Below are positions 30,901 to 38,474 of a DNA stretch of 64,000 bases, in pieces. The DNA comes from Candidatus Peregrinibacteria bacterium (lineage in GTDB: Bacteria; Patescibacteriota; Gracilibacteria; UBA1369; UM-FILTER-53-11): the NCBI GenBank assembly GCA_016186205.1, contig JACPMA010000008.1, positions 1 to 64,000 of the forward strand, read 5' to 3'. Every line of letters starts with the position of its first letter. The stretch's first letter is position 1. The position numbers and the translations under genes are program-made. A model generated the notes under the pieces. It was given only the letters and a program-made list of their open reading frames with translations, had not been told where the DNA came from and ran no database searches.

Positions 30901-31419
30901 CTACGCGGCAAAAGCCGATGATGGCGCTGCAGCTTTTTCTTTTTCTCGAGCCGCAATCCGGGCATCTTTTACGATAATCGATTCTTTGTGAATTCTTATA
31001 ATCGATTTGTAAGAAATGATTTTTTCCTGAAAACGGAAAAATAAAAATGTTTTTGCGACATGAATCGAAACAAGCATCATACCGCGCGTTTCGATTTCGT
31101 AGTCAACGACGCGGCCGAGATAGATTTTTGTATTTTGCGTAATGACGCGGCTGCCGAGAATTTTTATTTTGCGCTCTGCGACTTCTTTAGCGCGCAAAAC
31201 GTCTTCTGTTGGCACAATATGGCTTTGGTCCTTTATAAAAAGACCGCGTCCTAAACGTTCAACATCGAGCGGCACAATAATTCGATTGTTTTTTACGGCG
31301 AATGCGACCACTTTCCCGTTTTCAGGATCAATAAAGATATCGCGAATGAGAGTTAGCGGAGAAGAGGAATATTCATCGAAAACCGGCAAACCGATGAGTT
31401 CGGAATAGAGCTTTTGCAT
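30901..31419 (-). CDS. PRC-barrel domain protein
   Basis: The first 45 codons of the ORF run through tRNA-Pro and are not real; the start is at MQKLYSELIGLPVFDEYSSSPLTLIRDIFIDPENGKVVAFAV, giving 172 residues. It holds two PRC-barrel-like halves, the first as quoted and the second around NTKIYLGRVVDYEIETRGMMLVSIHVAKTFLFFRFQEKIISYKSIIRI. PRC barrels occur in RimM and in photosynthetic reaction centre H subunits and often mediate protein or RNA contacts. The Ala-rich tail is unstructured. It is downstream of tRNA-Pro on the same strand. Confidence 0.85.
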   Translation of the reverse strand: MQKLYSELIGLPVFDEYSSSPLTLIRDIFIDPENGKVVAFAVKNNRIIVPLDVERLGRGLFIKDQSHIVPTEDVLRAKEVAERKIKILGSRVITQNTKIYLGRVVDYEIETRGMMLVSIHVAKTFLFFRFQEKIISYKSIIRIHKESIIVKDARIAAREKEKAAAPSSAFAA

Positions 31420-31458
31420 AAGATTAAGATGATGCCCTGCGGGGCCGAGAGAACGAAG

Positions 31459-31480
31459 CACACTCGCTGCGCTCGTGTGT
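31459..31480. repeat. CTCGCTGCGCTCG-core hairpin
   Basis: CACACTCGCTGCGCTCGTGTG has a 5-bp stem, a TC/TC mismatch, a 2-bp stem and a small loop. The layout is the same as hairpin 2 of the double-hairpin element (GCCTCGCTGCGGCTCGGC), including the mismatch. Confidence 0.45.
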
Positions 31481-31481
31481 A

Positions 31482-31558
31482 TGGTCGGGGTGCCCGGACT
31501 CGAACCGGGGGCCTTCTGGTCCCAAACCAGACGCGCTAGCCATCTGCGCCACACCCCG
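31482..31558 (-). tRNA. tRNA-Pro (TGG)
   Basis: Acceptor CGGGGTG/CACCCCG, anticodon stem TCTGG/CCAGA with loop TTTGGGA (TGG), T arm CCCGGTTCGAGTCCGGG, discriminator A and encoded CCA. Confidence 0.96.
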
Positions 31559-31593
31559 AAAATTACTTGTTCATTATAACATTTATCTGCGTA

Positions 31594-32034
31594 TTAAGTA
31601 CGGCCGAGAATCTTATAGGCCATGCGCTTCATGCGGACTTCTTCAAGTAATTTTTTATGGTCATAGCCAAAACAATGAAGCAGACCGTGAATAAAAAGAA
31701 ATTGGAGTTCTTTGGCAAGAGGCTGGCCAATTTTTTTGGCTTGTCTAAGGGCAAACGGAACACAAATAAAAATCTCTCCTGCAAAATCATCCTGCATAGA
31801 CGGCTTAAAATAACTTAAAGAAATAACGTCCGTTTGGCGATTTTTTTTGTGATACATCTTATTTAACCGCTGCATAAAAATTTCCCCGACAAGGGTGAGT
31901 TCAAGACGATAATTTTTCCGCGGCCGAATACGTTTTGTTTTTAAAAGACATTTTTCCGCAGCAAGCAGTAATTTGAAAAAAAGTTCTTTTGAAATACTGC
32001 TGCGAACTCGATTATGAATTTCAAGATGAAACAT
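31594..32034 (-). CDS. ybeY: endoribonuclease YbeY
   Basis: YbeY is a zinc-dependent RNase involved in 16S rRNA maturation and ribosome quality control. The metal motif HGLLHCFGYDH lies near residues 114-124 and is preceded by family features NKMYHKKNRQTDVISLSY and GEIFICVPFALRQAK. Length 146 is normal. The gene is divergent from the HTH/membrane protein gene and downstream of no visible partner; in other bacteria it sits near phoH or era, which are absent here. Confidence 0.94.
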   Translation of the reverse strand: MFHLEIHNRVRSSISKELFFKLLLAAEKCLLKTKRIRPRKNYRLELTLVGEIFMQRLNKMYHKKNRQTDVISLSYFKPSMQDDFAGEIFICVPFALRQAKKIGQPLAKELQFLFIHGLLHCFGYDHKKLLEEVRMKRMAYKILGRT

Positions 32035-32108
32035 GCTTGATAGATGTCTATTGTCTGGACGTTAATTGACTTTTACAGTGCATGCTCCAATAATAGAAGA
32101 AACCAAGT

Positions 32109-32663
32109 ATGGATGCTAATGTTTCAACCTATATCGATCGAAAAACCGCAAGTCAGCTTTTAAGTGTGTCTATACGGACCATAGACCGCTACATTCGATC
32201 TGGCAAGCTTTGGGCTATTTCGGAAAACGGCAGAATTTGGCTTGATAAAAAGGAAATACTGTCATTTTCTTCTGCGGAAACGACAAGCCGAAAAATGACA
32301 ATAGACAGACCGATGTCGCTACACGTCCGTTCCGCAAAAGAATCAAGCACGGATTTCTATCAAGATCTTTACGGAGAGGCAAAACGCGCTCTCTCTGACT
32401 ATCAACAAAAATTAGAACAAGCGAATTACCGCATCGGTCAATTGGAATCTCAAATTTTGAATCCGCTTGCGTCAAAAACTATTGAACGGCGTGATGAATC
32501 ACTCTCAACTGAATTTATGCGCAAAGAACTCCACGAACGAGAAAAAGAAATAAATGCCTTTAAAGAACTTTTGAAAAAAGAACGGACTGGACGAATTATC
32601 TTTGCCGCTCTGACATACGTTTTGCTTATACTCCTACCGACGTTATGGTATCTACTCCGGTAA
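32109..32663 (+). CDS. HTH protein with coiled coil and C-terminal membrane anchor
   Basis: Residues 5-55 form a MerR/excisionase-type HTH (YIDRKTASQLLSVSIRTIDRYIRSGKLWAISENGRIWLDKKEI). Residues 85-160 are charged and helical with heptad-like spacing, and the C terminus is a membrane helix (IIFAALTYVLLILLPTLWYLL). A membrane-tied DNA-binding protein is suggested. Together with the anchor-less paralogue near 23.3 kb it forms a pair of one design. The last 12 bp overlap the convergent DUF881 gene. Confidence 0.75.
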   Translation: MDANVSTYIDRKTASQLLSVSIRTIDRYIRSGKLWAISENGRIWLDKKEILSFSSAETTSRKMTIDRPMSLHVRSAKESSTDFYQDLYGEAKRALSDYQQKLEQANYRIGQLESQILNPLASKTIERRDESLSTEFMRKELHEREKEINAFKELLKKERTGRIIFAALTYVLLILLPTLWYLLR

Positions 32664-33269
32664 TTTGGAGATAACGATCTTTTCACGTTCACTCAGCGTA
32701 ATACGCAAACCGGAGTAGCTGTTTTGTAGACGATCTAGAAATCCGCCGCTCTGGGAAATGGAAAGCTTGAGTTCTTGCTTGGGGCCAATAACCGATATGC
32801 GAAACGGAGCCCGCAAAAAATGGCGTCGCATCAGCAGTCCTCCGCCAACATCTCGAAGGCCGGCAGTTTGGGGCGTAAGCCGAATATCGTTTATGGCAAT
32901 GGCCTCGGCGCCCGCTGTCACAAGCTGTGTAATTAAATCGGCAATTCGATAAGCAGGAACAGAAATATTAAAAATAATCTCTATGCCTTGTCCGGAAACT
33001 TCATGTTCGCCGGCAATAAGTTGAAGACGCAACAGTTCCGCTTCAACGGCTTGGCTGGTAATTTTTGATTGTATATCTTCAAAATTCTTTTCGCTTTCTT
33101 CAAGCTGCGTTCGAAGTTGCTGATTTGCAATTTGAAATACTCGCAATTCTTCAAAAACGCTTTCTGGTCCGGAACGCTGAAGAAGAAACTCAACCTTTTG
33201 AAAAGACCTAACCTGCAGGGCGAGAAAAATTCCGACAATAACCGCCGTAATAATAAAAACTTTTTTCAT
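32652..33269 (-). CDS. DUF881-family membrane protein
   Basis: An N-terminal membrane helix (VFIITAVIVGIFLALQV), then a coiled coil (VFEELRVFQIANQQLRTQLEESEKNFEDIQSKI), then the DUF881 core: GQGIEIIFNISVPAYRIADLITQLVTAGAEAIAINDIRLTPQTA...APFRISVIGPKQELKLSISQSGGFLDRL. In Firmicutes such proteins (YlxW/YlxX) lie near division genes; their role is not known. It overlaps its paralogue upstream by 4 bp, so both come from one transcript. Confidence 0.85.
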   Translation of the reverse strand: MKKVFIITAVIVGIFLALQVRSFQKVEFLLQRSGPESVFEELRVFQIANQQLRTQLEESEKNFEDIQSKITSQAVEAELLRLQLIAGEHEVSGQGIEIIFNISVPAYRIADLITQLVTAGAEAIAINDIRLTPQTAGLRDVGGGLLMRRHFLRAPFRISVIGPKQELKLSISQSGGFLDRLQNSYSGLRITLSEREKIVISKLPE

Positions 33270-33958
33270 TGATTATCTAATGAGAGAAATTTAAGAGATC
33301 GTGGATTATCCGCTGAAGCAACCGTGATGGTTTGCGGTGTATCTACAAAAATCTGGATTTTTCTTTTGTGCAAAACCTTTACGGCTTCTTGGAGCGCATC
33401 CGGATTTCCGACAACCGAAATGACAAACGGTGAACCGATTTGAAAATTACCAACTAAAATACTGTCAAATACAGGCTGAATGGATGTAAATGGAAGAATG
33501 CGCTTTTCATTAATGGAAATTGCTTTCGCATCCTGGAGAAAAAGGACGTTTACAAGATCCCGTAAATCTGAAGCTTGCACGAAATTTTCATTAAGCGCGG
33601 AGAAATCAACGCGAGATACCGAAGGATTATCAGACAGCGTAATACGGATCCCTTCTTCCGATACTGCATCAAAACCGGTCAGACGCTTGAGGCGGCTAAG
33701 GGTTTTTTGAGTTTCCCTAGATGAACGTTTTTCCATAATTTCTTTTGCGCTCGAAAGTTTTTCCTCAATACTCAAAAGCTTCTTTTTTAATGATTCCTGT
33801 TCTGTTAAAAAACTATTTAGAAGGGATTTTTGGATGGCAAGCTGTTTTTCGGGAGAAGAACCTGTGCCGACCGGCTGCGCACGGATTTGCAAAGATAAAA
33901 TAATGCCGATAATGATGCCGATAAAAATAAAGAACAGGTTAAAAAAACGGGTTTTCAT
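33266..33958 (-). CDS. DUF881-family membrane protein
   Basis: Same design as the downstream paralogue: membrane helix (LFFIFIGIIIGIILSLQI), coiled coil with many Lys/Glu, then EEGIRITLSDNP...LRDLVNVLFLQDAKAISINEKRILPFTSIQ...FVISVVGNPDALQEAVK. The two proteins probably work together as a tandem pair at the membrane. Confidence 0.85.
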   Translation of the reverse strand: MKTRFFNLFFIFIGIIIGIILSLQIRAQPVGTGSSPEKQLAIQKSLLNSFLTEQESLKKKLLSIEEKLSSAKEIMEKRSSRETQKTLSRLKRLTGFDAVSEEGIRITLSDNPSVSRVDFSALNENFVQASDLRDLVNVLFLQDAKAISINEKRILPFTSIQPVFDSILVGNFQIGSPFVISVVGNPDALQEAVKVLHKRKIQIFVDTPQTITVASADNPRSLKFLSLDNQ

Positions 33959-34453
33959 AGAATTAAACTAGAATTTAATGGTTTGTATATAAGAAGTATT
34001 TGCAAAGAATTTTGTAGACTGATAAATTTACATGATTTGTTCTTTGACAATTCGCAAGGCAGGGAAAAATGAAAGATGGCTTGAATCCTATTATACATTT
34101 TTCCGGCGTGCATTTCTCTCACTTTTCTCTGCTTTGCGGTGATAAGGGATTACAACAGACCGCCCTTATCTCTCAAAATAAAAACAAAGCTTGGTGTCTC
34201 TGTTTCTCTCCTTCTAGCCTAGCTAGAAAAAAACAAAACACAAAAAACAAGCCGTCGTTAGGGTTCGACGAAAATAAAACCGAAGCAAGGCAGGTTCGCC
34301 TCGCGCGAATCAGAAGGGGTTGGTCTCCTTTCTCTCCATAAACTTTCGGAATTTCGTACCTCTGTTGTCTTTCAATTTTTTATACTTTGAACAACAGATA
34401 GGTTACCCGGAAGCTGGTGGATGCTTATGGGCCTTTGCAATATTAAGGCCCAT

Positions 34454-34502
34454 AAAAAAGCTCTCTAATACCGGACATATGTGCGGCAAGAGGGCTTTTT
34501 TA
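34454..34502 (+). terminator. long terminator hairpin before murI
   Basis: AAAAAAGCTCTCT pairs with AGAGGGCTTTTTT through 13 bp (one T-G), with an inner CCG...CGG and ACATATGT palindrome as the loop. It would end a plus-strand transcript just before the murI promoter. Confidence 0.75.
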
Positions 34503-34511
34503 TGTTATAAA
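34503..34511 (+). promoter_or_regulatory. extended -10 promoter of murI
   Basis: TGTTATAAA is an extended -10; the ATG follows the box after 7 nt, so the mRNA is probably leaderless. The box lies directly after the terminator T run. Confidence 0.6.
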
Positions 34512-34518
34512 TACAACT

Positions 34519-35364
34519 ATGATCGGTGTTTTTGATTCCGGCTATGGGGGACTTACGGTTTTAAAGGAAATTCTTAAAGCGCTCCCGCAGTATGACTATC
34601 TTTATCTTGGAGATAACGCCCGGACGCCGTATGGAAATCGCAGCAAAGAAACAGTGACGCGGTTTACCGATGAGGCTGTACGATTTCTGTTTGAGAATGG
34701 AGCTCGGCTCATTATTATCGCTTGCTATACGGCAAGCGCTCTTGCATTGCGTGAATTACAAGAAAAATATCTGCGCAGTCCAAAATCAAAATATCGCGAC
34801 AGAAAAATACTAGGCGTTATTCGGCCGATCGTTGAAACTGCTGTTACGGAAACAAAATCTAACCGAATCGGCGTGGTTGGAACGCGCGGGACCATCACCT
34901 CAAAAGCTTTTGAGGTTGAACTGAAAAATCAGTTTGCTGCGCTTGAGCGATCTTTGGATATCAAACTAACGGTAGTATCCCAAGCATGTCCGCTGCTCGT
35001 TCCGCTTATAGAAGAACATTGGCATACCAAGCCTGAAGCACGGATGATTTTGCGTAAATATCTGCGACCGCTCAAAAGCCACAATATCGATACGCTTATT
35101 TTGGGCTGCACGCATTATCCGCTTATGCTCCGCGATTTTAAACGCATTATGGGCAAACGTACTCGCGTTTTGGATAGCGGAAAAACTGTGGCGGAAAGTC
35201 TCAAAAATTATCTTGCTTGGCATCCGGAAATTGAGTGCCAGCTGACGAAAGAAGGGAAGCGCGCTTTTTACACCACCGACGATCCAGAGCGTTTTCGCGA
35301 GTTTACAAAAACGTTCGCAGGAATTACTATTCCCACTCAATCGTGCCGGGCGGTTTGTTTGTAA
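34519..35364 (+). CDS. murI: glutamate racemase (MurI)
   Basis: MurI makes D-glutamate for peptidoglycan. The N-terminal FDSGYGGLTVLKEILKALPQYDYLYLGDNARTPYGNRS is of the type I know from Bacteroidetes, as is the tail FYTTDDPERF, which hints at transfer. The two catalytic cysteines are in IIIACYTASALAL (C69) and LGCTHYPLM. The residue after the first cysteine is Tyr where nearly all family members have Asn (CNTAS); that Asn contacts the substrate. The gene converges on guaA and overlaps it by 38 bp. Confidence 0.93.
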   Translation: MIGVFDSGYGGLTVLKEILKALPQYDYLYLGDNARTPYGNRSKETVTRFTDEAVRFLFENGARLIIIACYTASALALRELQEKYLRSPKSKYRDRKILGVIRPIVETAVTETKSNRIGVVGTRGTITSKAFEVELKNQFAALERSLDIKLTVVSQACPLLVPLIEEHWHTKPEARMILRKYLRPLKSHNIDTLILGCTHYPLMLRDFKRIMGKRTRVLDSGKTVAESLKNYLAWHPEIECQLTKEGKRAFYTTDDPERFREFTKTFAGITIPTQSCRAVCL

Positions 35365-37123
35365 TGTCGTAAAAAACCGCGGAAACTTTTGGGGCGAGTT
35401 TGGCCACGAGTTTTTTCAGCAACATAAAATCCATTTTATAAAAATTGGCGGTCATGGCTTCTTCTGAGCAAACCGGGCGCAGCATCACCGCCTCACGCTT
35501 AATGCCATTGATAGAAAGCGGAAGAAGAATGGTCGGAAATTGCCATGTATCGCGTTCAATATGATTTTTTTGGATGAAAGTCATGACGATATCGTCAAGT
35601 TCCTGAAGGAGATGGACGCGCTTTTCTGTTAAAACTCCTGGAAGGATTTTTATCGAATGAATTTTTTGCGGTGCAAGAAGAAGGCAAACGCGATTGATTA
35701 CCTGAAAACGATTCGTGAGGGCAGTTGAAAGATTTTCAAATTCATCAAAATTAATATTTTCTCCCCAGACAGCAAGCGGATTACGGTATGTGCGCGCGTC
35801 GCCCTGCACGCCGACGCTTTGGATCGGAAGAATTTTCCCGGAAAGTCTATGCGGCATAAGAAATGTTTCAATATTTTCTTCAGCAGCTGACGTATTTTCA
35901 GGAAGTTTTTCTGCATCAGCACATAGGATTCGTACAGCAAGTCCGGGGCCTGGAAATGGATGTTTCCACACCATACTATCCGGTAATCCGAGCTGCGTTC
36001 CGAGCTTGCGCACTTCGTCTTTATAGAGTTCCGCAAGCGGCTCAATAACTCGTCCTTTTTTAATAAGCTCCAAAATTTCCGGCACGCGGTTATGGTGAGT
36101 TTTAATTTTGTCGGCGTATTTCGTGCCTGCGCTCTCGATGGTATCCGGATAAATCGTGCCCTGTCCAAGCACCCAATGCTCCGGATCGAGCTTAAGCTTA
36201 CGAACTGCCTGCGCTTGAACTTCTAAAAATAAATCGCCGATAATTTTCCGTTTTTCTTCAGGATTTATTACGCCGCGCAAGGCTGAAAAAAATCTTTTCT
36301 TCGCAGAAAATACATGAAAATTTTTCACGCCGATCTTTCTGAGCGCCGCAGCGATTTTCTTACCTTCATTCTTGCGGAGAAAACCGGTATCAACAAAAAG
36401 CCCGTAAACGCGGTCTGTGCCTAGGGCTTTAGAAAGCATTGCATACGCCACTGCTGAATCCACCCCGCCGCTTACAAGCAAAAAAACCTTGCGGTCGCCA
36501 AGCATTTTTTTGATCGACGTAATTTTTTCTTCCATAAACCGCTCCATGCTCCATTCGCGTTTTGCATGGCAAATATCAAGAAAATTCGACAGCATTTTCA
36601 TACCGTCAACTGTATGCGTAACCTCAATATGAAACTGCGCTGAAAAAATTTTGCGGGCCGGATTTCCCATGGCAGAATAAAAACAATCCGGCGTTTTTCC
36701 CAAATGGATAAAATCTTTCGGGAGCGCTGTGACCGTATCTCCATGCGACATCCAAACCTGCGTGTGATCGCGAAGATTATCAAAAATTCCTACTTTTTTT
36801 AAAACGGAAAGTTTTGCGAGACCATATTCTTTTGTCTGCCCGGGCTCGACTTTTCCGCCAAGAAGATGAGCAATAAGCTGATGGCCATAGCATAAACCAA
36901 GAATCGGTATGCCGAGCGAAAAAATTTTCGGGTTGATAGTTGGAGCGCCTTTTTCGTAAACCGAATTCGGACCGCCGGAAAGAATGATGCCTTTGTATTT
37001 GGAAAATACATGGAGCGGCGTTTCAGGAAGAAAAATTTCCGCATACACTTGAAGACGGCGGACGCGATTCGCAATCAGATGAGCATATTGACTGCCGAAG
37101 TCGATGACGGCGATTGAATCCAT
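35327..37123 (-). CDS. guaA: GMP synthase (glutamine-hydrolysing), long form
   Basis: GuaA aminates XMP to GMP. The N-terminal class I amidotransferase has its nucleophile at C78 (ILGLCYGHQLIAHLLGG) and the His-x-Glu in AQFHIEVTHT. The ATP pyrophosphatase domain has LVSGGVDSAVAYAML and LGQGTIYPDTIES; the C-terminal dimerisation domain ends YDITNKPPGTIEWE. At 598 residues it is about 70 longer than E. coli GuaA, mainly from extra sequence between RILCADAEKLPENTSAAEENIETFL and VGVQGDARTYRNPLAVWG and the segment after it. A second, partial copy of its 5' end lies upstream. Confidence 0.96.
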   Translation of the reverse strand: MDSIAVIDFGSQYAHLIANRVRRLQVYAEIFLPETPLHVFSKYKGIILSGGPNSVYEKGAPTINPKIFSLGIPILGLCYGHQLIAHLLGGKVEPGQTKEYGLAKLSVLKKVGIFDNLRDHTQVWMSHGDTVTALPKDFIHLGKTPDCFYSAMGNPARKIFSAQFHIEVTHTVDGMKMLSNFLDICHAKREWSMERFMEEKITSIKKMLGDRKVFLLVSGGVDSAVAYAMLSKALGTDRVYGLFVDTGFLRKNEGKKIAAALRKIGVKNFHVFSAKKRFFSALRGVINPEEKRKIIGDLFLEVQAQAVRKLKLDPEHWVLGQGTIYPDTIESAGTKYADKIKTHHNRVPEILELIKKGRVIEPLAELYKDEVRKLGTQLGLPDSMVWKHPFPGPGLAVRILCADAEKLPENTSAAEENIETFLMPHRLSGKILPIQSVGVQGDARTYRNPLAVWGENINFDEFENLSTALTNRFQVINRVCLLLAPQKIHSIKILPGVLTEKRVHLLQELDDIVMTFIQKNHIERDTWQFPTILLPLSINGIKREAVMLRPVCSEEAMTANFYKMDFMLLKKLVAKLAPKVSAVFYDITNKPPGTIEWE

Positions 37124-37186
37124 AAAAACAAAATCAAAAGTTTAAGCGAGCGGCGGGTCTCGTGGGTTCCCGCTGCGAGCGATACG

Positions 37187-37226
37187 CGCCCGTCTCAAGT
37201 AGCGCACAGCGCGATAGACGGGCGCG
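37187..37226. repeat. palindrome between guaA and its upstream relic
   Basis: GCGCCCGTCT and AGACGGGCGC form a stem of about 10-11 bp with an 18-nt loop. A second hairpin (CGGCGGG/CCCGCTG) lies next to it at about 37150-37175, giving a double-hairpin arrangement. Confidence 0.6.
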
Positions 37227-37227
37227 C

Positions 37228-37274
37228 AAATGAGCGTACTGACTTCCAAAATCGATAACGGCAATAGCATCCAT
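37228..37274 (-). pseudogene. relic of a second guaA 5' end
   Basis: Reads MDAIAVIDFGSQYAHL, against MDSIAVIDFGSQYAHL at the start of intact guaA. The two differ at most third codon positions, so it is not a recent tandem copy. After this stretch the frame continues through hairpins to a TGA without further homology. Confidence 0.75.
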
Positions 37275-37401
37275 GATTGGATTATAGCAGTGGCTGATAG
37301 TGGCTGATGGCGGGAGATGGTAGTAGATGGTGGGGTTTCCTTAACTATAAAATATACTCCTCTATGTCAATGGCTGGCACGTGCATAAAGCACAAAATTT
37401 A

Positions 37402-37417
37402 TGGTAAAATAAAAGGA
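37402..37417 (+). promoter_or_regulatory. -10 box and ribosome-binding site of mscS
   Basis: TGGTAAAAT is an extended -10; AAAAGGA follows and is 5 nt from the ATG. Confidence 0.45.
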
Positions 37418-37421
37418 TTTT

Positions 37422-38456
37422 ATGAACCCAAAATTACTTGCCGCCAACATACTAAAAACAAAAGCTGATCCGCTCACCGGAGCTGAACGCACGCAAATCG
37501 ACTTTCAGGAGGTTGCGGTGAATATTTTGATGAAATTTATCGATGTATTGGAAGGAGTCGCAATAATCGCCATCGGCATTTTTTTGATGCGGTTTGCAAA
37601 AAGCTACATTGCAAAAGTTGAAACGACCCATGAACGACAGCGCACAGCGTTGAATCTGCTCGAAAAAATCACGAGCGGTTTTATTATAATTATTTCGGTC
37701 ACGCTCGGCCTCAAAGTTATCGGTCTTGATTTAACCATTCTCGTAAGCGTTTTGACCCTCGGTCTTTCGTTCGGTCTCGGCGATGTGGTAAAAAATTATG
37801 TGGCCGGCTTATTGATTCTTTTTAAATCTCCATTTGAAATCGGTGACGTGGTTAATATTCGCGCATTCACGGGAAAAATTGAAAAAATCGAATTCCAGGC
37901 GGTTTCACTGCGGACTTTTGATCAAAAGCTCATAACGATTCAAAACAGCGACCTCCTCACGCAGCCTATTACGAATTTTTCAAAAGCGGAACAGACGCGT
38001 TTGGAAATCGATATCACTCTCGGCTATGGAAGCGATGTGGGTCGCGCTTTGAAAATTTTTGACCGTATTTTGCAAAATCATCCGGCGGTTTTGAAATCGC
38101 CGCGCTATTCGATCGTATTCAAAGAATTTAAACAGCTTGGGGTGGAAGTATTTATTCGGTTTTGGGTGAAAAAACCGTGTAACTCGCTCAAAATCCGTTC
38201 TGAATTGGCGCTTAAAATCCAAGAGGCATTTGATGAAGAAAATATCCTTGCGCCGTATTCGCGGGAGGCCGGCTTGGACGGCGCGTTCGGCATGACCGAA
38301 GCGCGCAAACAACGACTCAAAGTTTTTTATGGTCAGCCGATTCTTGCTGATATTGCCGTGCAAACGGTTGAGCAGATTGCCGCAGCGGCTTCGCCAAACG
38401 GCGCGGTCGTGCCTGTAGCTCAAGAAGAATATATTGATTCGGAAGAACCGGAATAA
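37422..38456 (+). CDS. mscS: small-conductance mechanosensitive channel (MscS family)
   Basis: The 344-residue protein has membrane helices at about 45-63, 85-103 and 108-130. The pore-lining third helix region VLTLGLSFGLGDVVKNYVAGLLILFKSPFEIGDVV is characteristic, followed by the beta domain (GKIEKIEFQAVSLRTFDQKLITIQNSDLLTQPITNFS) and the mixed C-terminal domain. MscS channels release solutes under hypo-osmotic stress. A roughly 60-residue C-terminal extension is Ala- and acid-rich and probably disordered. Confidence 0.93.
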   Translation: MNPKLLAANILKTKADPLTGAERTQIDFQEVAVNILMKFIDVLEGVAIIAIGIFLMRFAKSYIAKVETTHERQRTALNLLEKITSGFIIIISVTLGLKVIGLDLTILVSVLTLGLSFGLGDVVKNYVAGLLILFKSPFEIGDVVNIRAFTGKIEKIEFQAVSLRTFDQKLITIQNSDLLTQPITNFSKAEQTRLEIDITLGYGSDVGRALKIFDRILQNHPAVLKSPRYSIVFKEFKQLGVEVFIRFWVKKPCNSLKIRSELALKIQEAFDEENILAPYSREAGLDGAFGMTEARKQRLKVFYGQPILADIAVQTVEQIAAAASPNGAVVPVAQEEYIDSEEPE

Positions 38457-38474
38457 GAAACTTCTGCAAATTCT

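Larger units (their letters stand above)
33959..34518. other. gene-free region rich in hairpins; candidate noncoding RNA
   Basis: No convincing protein gene. On the plus strand there are successive hairpins: GATAAGGG/CCCTTATC (about 34141-34173), CGTCG/CGACG (near 34255), GCAAGGC/GCCTCGC around 34290, TACCTCTGTTGT/ACAACAGATAGGTTA (34359-34407), TTATGGGCCTT/AAGGCCCATAA (34427-34457) and a final terminator. A TTGACA is at 34044-34049 but lacks a good -10. I could not match tmRNA, RNase P or SRP RNA. Confidence 0.45.

Noticed and set aside
31420-31554. N-terminal extension of the PRC-barrel protein
   Set aside because: It runs through tRNA-Pro in the same direction; the domain begins at the internal ATG.
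34069-34341. ORF of 90 codons in the hairpin-rich region
   Set aside because: No conserved-looking segment, and it spans several hairpins; composition does not resemble neighbouring proteins.
33959-34518. tmRNA or RNase P RNA in the gene-free region
   Set aside because: No tRNA-like ends or resume ORF, and no GAGGAAAGUCC/ACAGAAA core pair could be located on either strand.
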